Below, in pieces: positions 12,656 through 28,956 of a DNA stretch of 47,288 nt; positions within the stretch are counted from its first letter, which is position 1; each line of letters starts with the position of its first letter. The stretch comes from Theristus sp. LFF4_11. Lineage: Eukaryota > Nematoda > Chromadorea > Monhysterida > Xyalidae. The position numbers and the translations under genes were made by a program. The notes under the pieces were generated by a model. It ran no database searches. It was not told where the DNA came from and saw only the letters and a list, made by a program, of their open reading frames with translations. The stretch spans positions 1-47,288 of the forward strand of contig JASANC010004796.1 of the NCBI GenBank assembly GCA_030248135.1. Direction: 5' to 3'.

Positions 12656-13582
12656 TACAGGGTGAACCAAAAAAGATTCCAACTTCAACATGCTCTCACT
12701 GGCTACGGCTGAGATGTTTCGAGCTGAAAAATGGAACACTATTACAATTCTTTGGGAAGTTTTCTGACCAAATTTTTAGGGTACAGTAAGTTGCCCTCTA
12801 TCACTCACTACAGCAGAATATCTGGTAAAATGAAAAATCGACAATATTGTGAAATGCAGAGGTTGATTTAGCTGTAACAAATACCAAATGACAACCAGAG
12901 TGTTCACAACACAAAAAAGATGAAAAAAGCAATTTGCACAAACGTAGGTTCGAAATGCCGATGCCGAATTGCATTTGAACAGTCTTTAAACACTCTGATA
13001 TTTCACTTCGAGTCTGAGTGAGCGGTTCTGCTCAGAACAGGTGCGACTTTAGTTTTCAAATGCAAATTGTTTTTTTAATCTTTAATTTTCTTTTTTAATT
13101 TACATTGAGAATTTAACTTCGAAAATTCGCCATGCCGTTCGCAAGATTGACAGCGACTTTGGTCTGCGCCATAAAGTGCTGCTGAGCTTCCGCTACTGCC
13201 TGGAGCTGATCAGTGAGAACAATGGCGCTCACAATGAGAACATTGAGCAGCTGACCAAGCGCCAACTGGCAGAAGATGGCGAAGAAGAAGAAAATGAAGA
13301 AATCAAGAGACTGCCTGATGAGAATTTAGATGATGAACATGACGTTATGAGCAATCATAAACAGTGAGATTATCAATAACATTGTTTTTATGTCAAAAAA
13401 TGCTATTTTTGAAAATTACACTGTAAAAATAAACGGAAATGTGTAAACCAAAAAAAAACTAGATAAGAAAACCCTCACTTAGTGTACTTTCTAACAGTGT
13501 TCCAAATTTTAAGTCCTAACGTCCTACCCAGCACAAGCCAGTGAGAGCATTTTGACGTTGGAACATTTTGGTTCACCCTGTA
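12656..13582. mobile_element. Family E mariner/IS630-like element, non-autonomous
   Basis: It is bounded by TACAGGGTGAACCAAAA and its complement TTTTGGTTCACCCTGTA, with TA at both ends as expected for mariner-type insertion. The inverted repeats extend about 45 bp (GCTCTCACTGGC on both sides). A frame at 13176-13367 encodes IS-ENNGAHNENIEQL followed by an acidic tail ending in DENLDDEHDV. It resembles the C-terminus of IS630/mariner-type transposases (GGHIE-like motif) and the remnants in the other family E copies. The catalytic part is gone. Confidence 0.8.
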
Positions 13583-13978
13583 CACAAATCGGGAAAAGTT
13601 TCACGGTTATCAATAAAATCATTTCTCGACCAATAGCTTTTTACACCGACACACCGACATATACAAAATTTTTCAATTCGCAACTTTGAAAATCAGTAAG
13701 AATGAAACCGATCAAAGAGAACACAGCCATTTGGAAGATGATCTAAAGTTTTAAAAGTCTAAGAAATGTTCTACTAAAAAGAATGGTTGCTTCTGCACAA
13801 CAAAAACAATGTTTGTGAAGAAATACAAACGAAATCGTATACCACCAGATAAATTATGATGATCTTTAAAAATCAAGTTGACTGACAGATTCTGAAGCAA
13901 TTATGACTGCGGATTCTGGGCGTTTACCTGAAACATAGGCAACTTTGGATACGTATAAACACAAAATGATATAACGCC
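13583..13978. other. Intergenic / mef2 3' flank
   Basis: About 400 bp between the family E element and the mef2 stop codon (minus strand). It should contain the mef2 3' UTR. No clear AATAAA on the minus strand and no other feature were recognised. Confidence 0.3.
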
Positions 13979-19424
<5,446 letters not shown>

Positions 19425-20574
19425 TTTCAAGAAGTCGGTTTCTGTTCAAGTAGATTACAAATTGGTAGTCAGTTTTCTCGTGCCAAGTCAAGCTTGCAAT
19501 AAATATTCACTCATTCTATTTTTACATCAATATCTTGTGGATTAAAAAGGCATCTGAAAAAAGCATGTTTTGCATTTATTTATCTTTTAGCAATAAAATG
19601 TAATTGCAAACGATTTTACAGGGGAAGACATCGTGCACGACACGAACAAGTAGCACATTGTATAAGTACTGTACATGTACATGTATCGTATATTTGTTAC
19701 GCAAGCAGCGCGCCAACCAAACGGCAAACCAGTCAAAAACGACTGCGTGTGTAGCTTCAATAATGCAACACAGATCTAATTTTGGTTGGTAAATAGCTCA
19801 TCATTATACCGTCTAAACATAGCACCACAATAATTAGCAGCACACCAACCTGATAAACAGATTCCAATTTAACCATGGTAACTACAGAACTGGGCCTACA
19901 TTACCAGTAACACATTTGTACGCACGCACTGTTGAAAATGATTTTTCGGCTGTTCTTCTGCTCTGCATTGAATAAACTGCACGGTTCAAAATACTTGAAA
20001 ATGTATGTGGTTGTTTCGAATTTAACTTACAATCTCCAGTTAAATTTGGTTGTTGTCACAAAAATTCAATTTCAATTTGGCACACAACTGAATCGAATTT
20101 TGCTTGCTGACGTGCGGCTTTTTAGGGCAAAACCTACAATGCAACGTCACGTCACGTCACGTCACGTCACCTCATCGCTTATGCATTCGTAGTTGTCTGA
20201 ACGTCGACGCACGTCGCCATACGGAGGAAAATCTAAAACCGTGCAGCACGCCACTCCACCTCACGTCATCGTTTATGCGTCCGTGTCTCTTTGTACGTCG
20301 ACGTCCGGACGTCTAAATTCACCTTAATATACAAAGTGCTTCTATGTGTGTTGGCCTGTTCGTCTAACTTTTATACTGTTTTTTGTTTAATCGAAACAAA
20401 TTTTGAACTGGGCCTGATTGCTGTTAAATAATACTGAGTTTGTTGTGGAACTACACACTCACTTCTACGTCTACCTGCTGTTGAGTTGATAGGTTGACTG
20501 ATAAGCTGTACGTGTTTTTGTTTCTGATCTTTAAAGTATATAAACAAACGAACAAACGGCAATTTTACGCAATG
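19425..20574. other. mef2 upstream region with a CACGT tandem repeat
   Basis: No gene found. About 20142-20168 is a (CACGT)5-type tandem run (minor breaks at its edges). It opens a degenerate direct duplication: CACCTCATCGCTTATGCATTCG at about 20167 and CACGTCATCGTTTATGCGTC at about 20262, each followed by ACGTCGACG. The mef2 leader exon or promoter should lie in or beyond this stretch, but I could not place it. Confidence 0.35.
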
Positions 20575-20650
20575 TTTTTAGCCAGGGCTAACCCAGAAGA
20601 GCGTGCAGAACGTCGTCGAGTAGGGCCCATTTCTCTGTCATTAAATGCTA

Positions 20651-20718
20651 TACCCCCTTCGGCGGGGCTCGATCCCCCGAACGCGCAGACAACGCGTTAC
20701 CACTCAGGCCACGAGGGT
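20651..20718 (-). repeat. tRNA-like remnant (probable tRNA-derived SINE head or pseudo-tRNA)
   Basis: On the minus strand, ACCCTCG is followed by an intact A-box TGGCCTGAGTGG. Next come a 5-bp anticodon stem ACGCG/CGCGT with a 7-base loop TTGTCTG (would-be anticodon GTC), then a 5-bp T stem CGGGG/CCCCG with loop GATCGAG, then an imperfect 3' acceptor CGAAGGGGGT. The T loop lacks the TTC of a normal tRNA, base 37 is a pyrimidine and no T-run follows, so it is probably not a working tRNA-Asp. The sequence continuing to about 20575 may be the SINE body. Confidence 0.5.
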
Positions 20719-22229
20719 AAAATTGCCAATCTTTTTTTGTGAAAAGACCCGCTTTCGTTAATTTCGCTATCGATCGTGATTTGTTTTGATCACAGCGCAG
20801 CCTACTAACCTTTTACTCGGTCTAAGCAAGCTTGTTTTTTCAAAGATTAAAATTACGCTGAAGTGCAAACAGTTGATTAGCGCGAATTGAAAAAGATTAT
20901 GACCAACAGCAATTTCAACGGAAGAACGATATCTTTAAAAATTACCAATTTTAAAATTTGCTAAAACTGGCGGCTTTACAAAAAAGCGGAAGCAATCATC
21001 ACATAAAAGCGGGCTTTAAAATCGGTAATGGAATTGGCTTGCTAAAACATAGTATTGGTTGCTCAAAACAGTAAAAGGAAACAGTTTGCTCAAAACAGCT
21101 GGTTGCTGCTAATCAACAATACACTGTAAATACAGAGCGTTGCAAAAAAACTACATTGAAGAAAACGGCTCGTTCTCTAGTTTGCTTCGGTGTTTTGATC
21201 TGAAACTTGAAACACAGCTTAAGAAATGTTTGCTATTGATTGTGTTGAAATTTTATTTGATAGCTCCGTTCATATGAAGCATTGCGACGTTTTAAACTCC
21301 CAAGGTTCAACATCGTCAGTCTTGTACGCATCCGTTGACGTTTAGGGTGGATTTACGAGTTTTTTTGTTTCGTTTGTTTTTTTTTGATTTGATAAAAACG
21401 TCGCAGCTTCAGCATACCTTTTCAGATTTTTTACCCCGAACTAATTTTCTTGAAGAAAAGACACCAATTAGGACTGAAAAATTGAAACGCACACGAGCAA
21501 AAACTGAAGTTTGTCTTTTTCATAACTTCTTTGTCATTTGGAACAATTCCAGCCATTGACAGACACCAAAGCTGGTTGAAACAAATGAGAACAATCGAAA
21601 AATGTATACCTGTATACCTTTAGCTGCAAAGGCAGCACATTTTTGCATTAGAAGACCTTTGGTTAGCTTTGTACCAATAAACAAACATGATTTTATTTTA
21701 TTTTTTTCCAACTTGAGTTAAAAGTGTTGCTGTGCATTCAAATTTGGAAGTTTTCAACAAAATTTTAGTGCACTCAGTCGCAAACATTTCTCACTTATTT
21801 TTTAAATTTCTGACTAAAACACCGAAACACATTCAAGCATCAAATTATAATTTTTTGCAGTGCCCTGTACATAACAAAGACATGTTCAGTGTAGGAAATC
21901 AGTGGCGTTTTTAATCCAGACCTTCCATTAATTGTCTAGTGCGACCTATTCTCCTTTCATAACCAGACATCAGATTTGATGGGAATTTTAATCAACAAAT
22001 TTTAAACGTTTTCATATTAAGTAACGTTGTGTTTTCATCAAGAAATTGTGAACCAAATTAGAGATTAATATTCGCAGAAGCAGCAGCGCGTGCTCACGCA
22101 ATTCAGCGTGGCAAAGAGTTGATTAGCAAACAAATCTTAAATTTAAATTTTTCAATGCGAAGCGCAAACGTCAAACGTGCACAAAACAATGAAAACATGA
22201 CGCTAAAGCACGAACAAATAAAACAACGT
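20719..22229. other. Gene-free A/T-rich stretch
   Basis: No supported gene. At about 21133-21225, TACAGAGCGTTGCAAAAAAA followed by GGCTCGTTCTCTAG and TGATCTGAAACTTGAAACAC resembles one terminus of the family E copy at 41865-42478. No matching far end was found, so this is a probable solo end. Confidence 0.35.
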
Positions 22230-23390
22230 AGGAATGTTGTCTGAACAAAAATTTCAACACAAAGCCAATACAGCTGCTATTACACGGCAACAACGGTGGT
22301 GTCTGTTGCTTATCGACAAGAGAACTGCATCGAACAGCAGCGCAGGCGGTAGACGTGAGTCGGTCACAAAGTTAACGGTGTCCGCTGCCACACAGACAAA
22401 CACACACACACGTACTACAGTGTACATGTACAGAGTTGTTAGCCAGCGGCAGCGCCAATGAATATGGCAACAGCAACAACACAATGCCAGTTATCACTCA
22501 ATGTGCACGTGTGACAAGAGTGCTTCGGCGACAACAACGACACACACACAGCAGCAGCAGTCAGCAATGTGTGCACACACGTATTGTAGCAGCAGAGAGA
22601 GCTGCAAGTTTCCTCAGCTTCACCGGCTTCACGTTGTCGATGTTTTCTGTGTGCTCAGTGACTACAAGCAACAACAGTAGAGAGCCAAGGCAACCGAGTG
22701 TGTGCAGCGGCAGTGGCAGCATCCAAGTTGCGTGCGTCTGTGCAGCGCTGCGATCTTCACAGCATCCATCTGATGACCGCACGCTCGTCTCTCGGCCTCT
22801 GAGCGTGTGTGTGTTTGTGTGTGCGTGTGTTAGTTAGCACGTGTTTTTCAATCACACACGCATACGCGTCAGATTCTAAAGCTGAGCAGGCCAGTAACAA
22901 CAGAGACACACTTCAGCAACAGCTGTGGTGCGTCCGTGTGTGTTCGTTCGTTCACCTACCGACAAAGCTGCACTGATTAGCTGCGAGCGCATAAGCAGAC
23001 TCAGCTAAGCACAGAGTTGCCGTGTTAGTGGCAGCATATCAACAGTGGTACAGCGGTGGGTGTTCAGCAGCGTGCAATGAAACAGACACACAGTGTGTTA
23101 GAAGTGTGTCACAAAAACACAGACAAACATTACATCGCACTGTTTGTACGTACGTTATGTACATACGTGTATCGACGCAGCCGCCCGTTGCAAGCCAATT
23201 CAGTCAGTTTGCCGCAGCACATCAGGTCAGGTCAGCAGCGACACACAACAATTGCACACCACCATAGCGAGCATGTGCGTTCGCAGCGCACACTGTTCGC
23301 CGGTGGGCAGTTTGTCACTGCACGCACCTCTTTGGCGTTCACGAACGCGTCAGCGTCAACCAAGCATGTCTAATTGTCTTCATTTGTAAC
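22230..23390. promoter_or_regulatory. CA/TG-rich, GC-richer block between mef2 and the ZP gene
   Basis: The block contrasts sharply with its A/T-rich flanks. It is crowded with CACACA, CAGCAGCAG and TGTGTG runs. Its texture matches the first intron of the teashirt-like gene. Frames through it (up to 133 codons) are low-complexity and lack splice or domain support. It may be a promoter, enhancer or non-coding 5' exon of mef2 (minus strand) or of an unseen gene. Confidence 0.3.
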
Positions 23391-25163
23391 AAAGAATCTG
23401 CTGAACTCCTTCTGCGGTTAGAACGTTTTCAAGAACAAGTTTTATAAATAGAACCCTAAGGATTTCAATGCGAAAGCTGTTTCTTCAAGTCGGACTTGAT
23501 CATAAACAAAACGTACTGACTGCAGTCATGGTAAAAGCAGCTGACGCAAAACTGAAGTATTTGGCAGGGCGTTCTTTGCACCTTAGTTGCCTTTTGGTAC
23601 TATTTAGAGAAACTGATTACATGACCAGTTCAATCTTTTTCAACAAACTGTGATAACATTAAAGCAAGCAAAGCAAACGGACAAAAGACACAAAAATGCT
23701 GCTTGGGGGTTGCCTGCTGACTAAAGGACTGACTGACTAATGTTCATCAGACACGTGTCCATAAAAAATGTATGATCAGAGAGTTGAGACGTGGAGCAAA
23801 TCCATAAACATAAAATTCAGATGAAAAGAAATGACTATCTGGTATCTGAGATAATTCATAAACTTAGTTAATATCCGAAGCCTAAACATATCAAAACAGT
23901 TAGTCATAGAAAGAGCAGAAAGTAAGTCAGGAATAAAAACCAGACGCTGGTAACAGATCGATGACGGAACAAAAATCTAATTAGACTATCGCGACTAACT
24001 GAAAACAGGATTGTTGTGCATGCAGAAGAACATGTAGTCGAACAAACCAAAGTGAATTAATAACGTCGAACTGGCGTATGTGAGCCCAGCCCACATTCTT
24101 TGTGTTTCAGGCAAGCGAGTCGATTGAGCGGTGCATCGATACGCACCAATAATTGCACCCACGCAGCCGCAACACCGCTGGATCTCACTCAAAAATTAGC
24201 TACAAAAGACCTTTTTAGCATTAACCGATTGGGTATTCTTTGCCTGAATCAGGTTCAACAAACAAGAAATTTTAAAATGCATTTATATTTTTTGGTTGTC
24301 CGATTCATTCCTGGGCGATTGGAAAATTAACTGATGCCAAAAAGGCGGTCGTTTTTTTTTTTTACTTTTTTGCATCGCATATATTCACACAAAAACATTA
24401 TTCAGTCAAAGAATCGGAAATCGATCGTTGCAGCTGCTGTCGTTTTTTGGGAAAATAAAATTTCGTAGTTGATTTTGGGTTGTTTGCATCTTGTGAAACA
24501 TAAAAAAGAGTTTTCCATTTGCCCATACAAGCGTCCAAAAAGGAAAACCTAAAAATGAATTTTGAATCTTTTCTAGCGAGCCCAATTCAGAGTTTAGACA
24601 ACAAACATCCAATCAATTGATACTAAAAAGTCTGTCCGAGAATAAACAGCGTCGGTTATAAGCAAGAATGAAACAGTATGCAGAATACAAAAACAACAAC
24701 TTAACCATTTTGTTTTAATTATGATACAGTGCGCGCCCCCATGAGCAGCAACGTTGCATGTCGACGTATCGCGTAGGAGTAACTTTGTTAAGGGAAGACA
24801 ATATAACAGCGCAGGAAAGCCGTAATCTGAATACAAAGACAACGGGCTAGTTGAGAGGCATGCTTGCAATCGCCTGACTTGCTGTTTTAATACTGTTCCT
24901 GTTCTCTTGTTAGCCCGCTGTTGACAAAAAGCTCCGTTATGTTATTCATTAAAAACTTGCGTCTCGAAATACAGCCCCACAAGTTCGCGAGATGCTACCG
25001 TTTTTATGAACATAACATGCCGTTGGGTTGAAAATGAATACACAGTTTACTTGTGCAGTCGAACAAAAAAACGCCGGACACGCCGGCACGTAAGCCGTAC
25101 AACGTACGAAGCAAGACTGAAAAACTGGCAAATTTTTCATTAAGTTTCCGTTGTTTTTCAGAG
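23391..25163. other. Gene-free stretch
   Basis: A/T-rich, with only short unconvincing frames on both strands. No RNA gene or repeat family was recognised. Confidence 0.35.
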
Positions 25164-25879
25164 TACAGGGTGAGCCAAAAAAGGTTCAAATTTCAAAATG
25201 CTGGTCTGTGCTGAGGTGTTTCGAGCTGAAAATTGGAACACTGTTAGAACACTTTCGAAGGTTTTTTCTGACCAATTTTTAGGGTATGTTGCCCCTATCA
25301 CTCACTACAGCAGAATATCTGGAAAACATAAAAAACGACAAATTTTGTGACTTTCAAACGGTTGATTTAGCAGTAACAAATACCAAATGATGACCTGAGT
25401 GTTCAACAACACAAAAAAGATAAAAAATAATTACGCACACACCCACTGTAGATTGGAAGTGACGAACGCCGAATTGCATTTGAGCAGTGTTTGATAACTG
25501 CTTTGATGTTTCACTTCCAGTCTGAGTGCGCGTGAGCGATTCAGCTCAGAACAGATGCAAATTTATCTTTTCAAATTCAAACTGTTTTGTCTTTTTTTCA
25601 CACAATTTGTCACTCTGTTTTTTTCACTATAGCAGACTTGATTGTTTTCTGCTGTGAAAAATTCAATTGCATTTTCAGTTTTGTTTTTGTGTCAAAAATT
25701 GTTATTTTTTGAAAATTACAGTATTACACTGTAAAAACGAACTGAAACGTGTAAACCAATAAAAGTTTAGATCAGAGAAAATCTTCTGAAATGTTAGCGT
25801 ACCAAGTTTTAAGTCATAAGGTCTCATCACAAGCCAGTAAGAGCTTTTTGAAGCTGGAACCTTTTTGGCTCACCCTGTA
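25164..25879. mobile_element. Family E non-autonomous element
   Basis: TACAGGGTGAGCCAAAAAAG and its complement TTTTTGGCTCACCCTGTA bound the element with TA edges. The interior shares long stretches with the copy at 12656-13582: GTGTTTCGAGCTGAAAATTG near the left, CTATCACTCACTACAGCAGA in the middle and TTACACTGTAAAAA near the right. The transposase tail seen in that copy is absent here. These are two deletion derivatives of one parent. Confidence 0.85.
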
Positions 25880-26952
25880 ATTTGTCTTCTATCCTACCTA
25901 ACCCTAACCTGTCCCTGATAATCAGGCAACATTGCCATAGATTTTTAAACATTTTTTGCATCAAAACAAATCCACTCTGTGCCGTTGTCCGCGTGCAAGG
26001 TTTTTGACATTCGACTGCACATGCGAACGAAGCAGGTCATCAGATCGTCTACTGTGAAGCTGATGTCGGTCCGCGCTGGAAAAGTTCAATTGAGATGCCA
26101 AATGCCCGTATCACCTTCGTTCACAAAAAAAAATGTTGAGCTAACGCGATAAGAAGAACTAGAAACTTTAACGTGAACGCGGGCACACAGCATTTTTCAA
26201 ACGTTAAAAACAACTAAAATTTATTAAGCTATTATTTTTTCTCGTTCTTTGAAGATTGAAATTTCGCATTGGAAGGAAACGCCACTCTGTTGTCCGAAAT
26301 ATTGTTTTATGTTTCATCTGCTTGATGGAGGAACACACAAAACCAAGCTTCATCAACACAATTGACTGTGGCCAAGACCAGTAGAAAACTACATGAACGA
26401 AATACAATGTACATTTGTGAGAGAAGATCACGAGAGACAACGCCTATTGTCAAAATTACACCAGAGAAATTGTAAAATTGAAAAAAAAGTCTGATGGTAA
26501 ACTTGTTCAATTTTACATTTTAAGTTGACGGAGCAGCAGAAGTCTGATAAGCTTCAATATATTGATTTCGTAGTTGAAAAAAAACAGATCAAAACAGCCA
26601 ACAGCGAGACACAAGACATGCACTGGATGCCTGAAACATTACAAGTTCATTTTTACGGACAGGCGGGCGAGCATCAGCAGCAATGCATAGTTGCAGATAA
26701 GCACAGCACTATGTGATCACATGCACACGCGACTGGGCGGCATTCACTGAACTAGGCAACGAAACCACGGGCGTTGCTTGCTGCACATACTGTCGAAATG
26801 CACTTTGTGTGTAACACAGCTGCATTCCGCTAACTGAATCACAATATATACGTATTATTATTTAAAATATGTCACTGCAACTAAAACAAAAAAAAGATTG
26901 TTCTGAAAGCTTAAAACATTTACGTATGATTTAACAAACATCACACGGCTGT
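25880..26952. other. Gene-free stretch downstream of the ZP gene
   Basis: A/T-rich with no supported gene. It should contain the end of the ZP-gene 3' UTR (minus strand) unless that ends within the family C element next to the stop codon. Confidence 0.3.
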
Positions 26953-27098
26953 ACAGTCGAACTCTAAATCAACTAATAGGTTGGTGATCACGATGCCTGC
27001 AGACTCGACCTCCCCACAGCGCTATGCTTGCACAGAAAGCATGCATCACATGATCACCAACCAATCAGCGGATTGCCTATAATTTAGAGTTCGACTGC
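26953..27098. mobile_element. Family C MITE in the ZP-gene 3' flank
   Basis: ACAGTCGAACTCTAAAT at the left is matched by ATTTAGAGTTCGACTG at the right. Inner arms GGTTGGTGATCACGATGC and GCATCACATGATCACCAACC also pair, so the unit is almost a complete palindrome. It lies 34 bp beyond the ZP-gene stop codon and would be part of its 3' UTR. Confidence 0.85.
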
Positions 27099-27131
27099 TG
27101 CACTTTGTATCTCGGTGTTCTCTGTGTACGG

Positions 27132-28777
27132 TCACAGCTTTCTCCGATGCAGCTGCCGCAAATTCCAATAGAAATACGCGTTTGAGAAGACCAGCGCCAC
27201 AACGACAGTCAACCAAACAGCAGCGAGCGAGCCGGCAGTGCTGGGTGGCATGCAAAGTTTCCCTTTCTGACGATCCAGTATCTCATTCGCCTGCCGACGG
27301 AGTGCATCATCGCTCGCAACAGCTTGTTTGCTGGCTGGCATTTCGTACACAGCAGTAGTTTGCAGCGAGAGTTCGCTCTTCGCAGCGTAGTTTGCTGTGC
27401 TCAGTGGGTCGTCTCTGAGCAGACGCTTCAGCTGCAAATGTTTCAGTTTTACAGTTGCCGGATAGCTGCGTGCACCGAGCAGCGGCTGTGTCGATGACGT
27501 GTCGGCGACGCTGCAATCGATCGGCGGACACACGCCGTTGGCACAGAGCCGCAGCTGACACGCGATCGTCAACTGTACGTCTGAGTGTAGTCCCCACGCC
27601 CAAAACGGCGAGTAATAGACACGTTGGCCACGACGCGAATGCGACGTTTCCATGAAGTTCGACCAGAAGGCAGCGTGCAACGAGCATCCATTTGCATCGG
27701 TCAACTGAACGCCATTGCCAGATTGGCCATGCGCAAAGCATTCACCGACTGCGCAATCTGCAGCAAACAGTCGCATGACATACTGCATGTGCAATGTCAC
27801 AAAATGGCAAACAACACCTGTAGACGGCTGAGTGCGAGTGGCGTCAGCAGTGCTGCAACGGAACGCGTATGTCAGACGTTCGCCCAGATCTACGGTTCTG
27901 TCAACTGGATGGCCACTGATGCCCTCACCGAACACTATTCTACTATCAAAGCGGACACGCTGTTCGTCATGCAAATAAACGGTGTGTGTTAAAATCTCCT
28001 CAGTTGGTGGCTGTATCTGAAACGAACGACATAAAATTGAGAGTATGAATGAAACCGTTCGTGTTGTTGTTACATTGTTCAGTGAACTGAGACGTACCGC
28101 AAACCCGACGTTTACAGGTGAGCGAGGTACAAGCGGGGACCAGTCAGTTTGACGATGTCGACAAACAAGCAAAAACGTTGCTTGCACGCCATCACGAATG
28201 TTCAGTTGAATGCTAAACTGTTTGTAGTCACTTTGTTGTACAATTTCCGTTCCACAACTGCCGCTTAACGGCAGGTTAAGTTCATACACTCGTTGACTGA
28301 ACGATGTCGGATAACTGGATCCAGCTGAAAGAACATCAAAATTGGACTCCCAAGTGAAAACTTTACAAATCAAAAGATTATGAGCAAACCTGCGGTTGTG
28401 TTGACAAACGTGCATTCTGGTGAGTGTTGGGCGAAAATGCTACCGATAAATGGCATCGCAAATTCAATTCGAAAGTAAAAGTTGTCCCGGTCGCAATGAG
28501 CACTGCGATTAACAATCTGATTAGCAGAGCGATCATAGGTCGCACTAGGTAAATCATCAACTGAATCTAGTGAAACGGCGGTCCGATAATGCACTGGTGG
28601 AGGATAAAGTTGCGGTAAACCCGGAGGTGCATAGAGCAGTGGTTGATTGTTTGATGGAGGATCATATGTGTCAATGAGCGAAGTTGACTGATGAACGGCG
28701 CTGAGTTCTGCGAGTGCAACGGTCGCCCGTGGCACATTCGCCCACAGCAGCCACCAAGCACAGAACACACCGCGCAT
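27132..28777 (-). CDS. ZP-domain (cuticlin-like) single-pass membrane protein
   Basis: Minus-strand exons 28777-28390, 28324-28098 and 28016-27132, with introns of 65 and 81 bp, encode 499 aa. A signal peptide (MRGVFCAWWLLWANV) is followed by a Pro-rich segment (YAPPGLPQLYPPP). ZP-N spans about residues 93-210: HCDRDNFYFRIEFAMPF, IFAQHSPEC and GSCGTEIV carry its cysteines. ZP-C includes QLTDANGCSLHAAFW and ACQLRLCANGVCPPIDC. RLLR at about residue 410 fits the furin-type site that releases ZP ectodomains. A hydrophobic stretch near the C-terminus (AAVWLTVVVALVF) is the transmembrane helix, with a short basic tail. Such proteins polymerise in the apical extracellular matrix; nematode cuticlins are the obvious comparison, but the exact orthologue was not identified. 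A 5' UTR intron lies upstream. Confidence 0.88.
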
Positions 28778-28830
28778 AACTCTCTCTCAGCAGTGACGTA
28801 CCGGTTATTCCACCTCGCGGTTATGACATG

Positions 28831-28956
28831 CTGAAATGAAAACGAAAGGACCAATGTTTGTGAAAACCGCTGCATATTGAAAGTGCACTGCGTTACGAAT
28901 AGAATGACAGAAGAAAACGAGATCAAGTACTGTTTCAAGCGAACTGCAAAACTCAC
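28831..28956 (-). other. 5' UTR intron of the ZP gene
   Basis: On the minus strand a strong donor (CACCC|GTGAGT) and acceptor (TTTTCATTTCAG|CATGTC) frame a 126-bp intron that ends 53 bp before the ZP start codon. The leader exon upstream lies at 28957 and beyond. In a nematode the TTTCAG site could also be a trans-splice acceptor; the good donor upstream favours cis-splicing. Confidence 0.5.

Noticed and set aside
20651..20718. Functional tRNA-Asp
   Set aside because: Broken T loop, pyrimidine at position 37, imperfect acceptor stem and no terminator T-run; kept only as a tRNA-derived remnant.
22436..22837. 133-codon Ser/Cys/Val-rich frame
   Set aside because: Low-complexity by-product of CA/TG-rich DNA, with no splice context and no recognisable motif.
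27307..27741. 144-codon minus-strand frame and a 122-codon plus-strand frame inside the ZP gene
   Set aside because: Both are shadow frames of the ZP-domain exon, whose own frame carries the conserved cysteines.
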